Assembly (NCBI GenBank): GCA_030614585.1
Contig: JAUWTT010000235.1
Span: 1-6,539 of the forward strand
Direction of reading: 5' to 3'
DNA: 6,539 nucleotides
Source: Acidobacteriota bacterium
Lineage (GTDB): Bacteria > Acidobacteriota > UBA6911 > RPQK01 > JAPXNP01
The notes under the pieces are model-generated. The model did not search any database and was not told the DNA's origin. It saw only the letters and a list, made by a program, of their open reading frames with translations. Position numbers and translations under genes: made by a program. Positions 6,402 to 6,539 of the stretch are shown piece after piece (position 1 is the first letter of the stretch; each line of letters begins with the position of its first letter).

Positions 6402-6478
6402 GGTTATCGGTTATCGGTTATCGGTTATCGGTGATCGGTGATCGGTGATCGGTGATCGGTGATCGGTGATCGGTGATC
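6402..6478 (+). repeat. Heptad tandem array, 11 copies
   Basis: Four perfect copies of GGTTATC (6402-6429) are followed without a break by seven perfect copies of GGTGATC (6430-6478). Within each block there is no variation, which suggests recent expansion by replication slippage. The unit is the same family as the arrays at 3321-3348 and 3431-3479. Confidence 0.97.
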
Positions 6479-6482
6479 CATT

Positions 6483-6495
6483 AGGGATTGTCCCT
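6483..6495. repeat. Short inverted repeat AGGGA-TTG-TCCCT
   Basis: A perfect 5-bp stem with a 3-nt loop lies just after the heptad array. It resembles the small GGGA/TCCC hairpins found in REP-like dispersed repeats, but one copy is not enough to assign it. Confidence 0.4.
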
Positions 6496-6539
6496 TTCAC
6501 AGGCTGACATCTTCTTGGTGGTAGGTCCCTTTGTTGAGG

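Larger units (their letters stand above)
6390..6539 (+). repeat. Second copy of the heptad-repeat element, cut by the window edge
   Basis: The stretch starts with GGAGCTGGGGGC at the last base of the metallophosphoesterase stop, matching the leader GGAGCTGGGAGC (3306-3317) of the first element at all but one position. It continues with a long heptad array (6402-6478) and then a segment sharing TCACAGG (6497-6503), ATCTTCTTG (6509-6517) and GGTAGGT (6520-6526) with the first core, in the same order but with shorter spacers. If it is the same element, an inverted heptad arm should lie just beyond 6539. No coding potential is seen here. Confidence 0.65.

Overview
The window looks like chromosomal DNA of a Gram-negative soil- or sediment-type bacterium, most probably an Acidobacteriota member. 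This is inferred from a Pkn-type kinase whose N-terminus begins VGETISHYRVEEKLGSGGMG, a style abundant in that phylum, from a secreted thioredoxin/TPR protein, from an exported amino-ester-hydrolase-like enzyme, and from a phasin-like gene next to a UbiB-type kinase. No rRNA or other marker gene is present, so the assignment is tentative. There are no tRNAs, CRISPR arrays, transposase genes or prophage genes.

Layout. Positions 1-131 (minus) hold the first 43 codons of a serine/threonine protein kinase, divergent from an exported thioredoxin-fold/TPR protein at 397-1152 (plus). Convergent with the latter, after a 17-nt gap, is a two-gene minus-strand unit: a phasin-like helical protein (2824-3165) followed with a 26-nt overlap by an ABC1/AarF/UbiB-family kinase with two C-terminal membrane segments (1170-2849). 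Next on the minus strand is an exported CocE/alpha-amino-acid-ester-hydrolase-like serine hydrolase (3468-5360). Divergent from it across 184 nt is a Tat-signal metallophosphoesterase of the YkuE/YaeI type (5545-6390, plus).

The genes appear to be ordinary housekeeping or envelope functions. Four of the six are exported or membrane-attached by sequence. Only the phasin/UbiB-like pair looks like a true operon.

The most unusual content is non-coding. A family of 7-bp tandem repeats (consensus GGTNATC) occurs twice. One copy, about 3305-3480, has two heptad arms in inverted orientation around a roughly 80-nt core. The other, 6390 to the window end, has 11 near-perfect heptads and then a stretch sharing short collinear motifs with the first core. 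Each copy begins at, or supplies, the stop codon of the neighbouring gene. I interpret them as two copies of one dispersed repeat element, which needs a genome-wide search to confirm.
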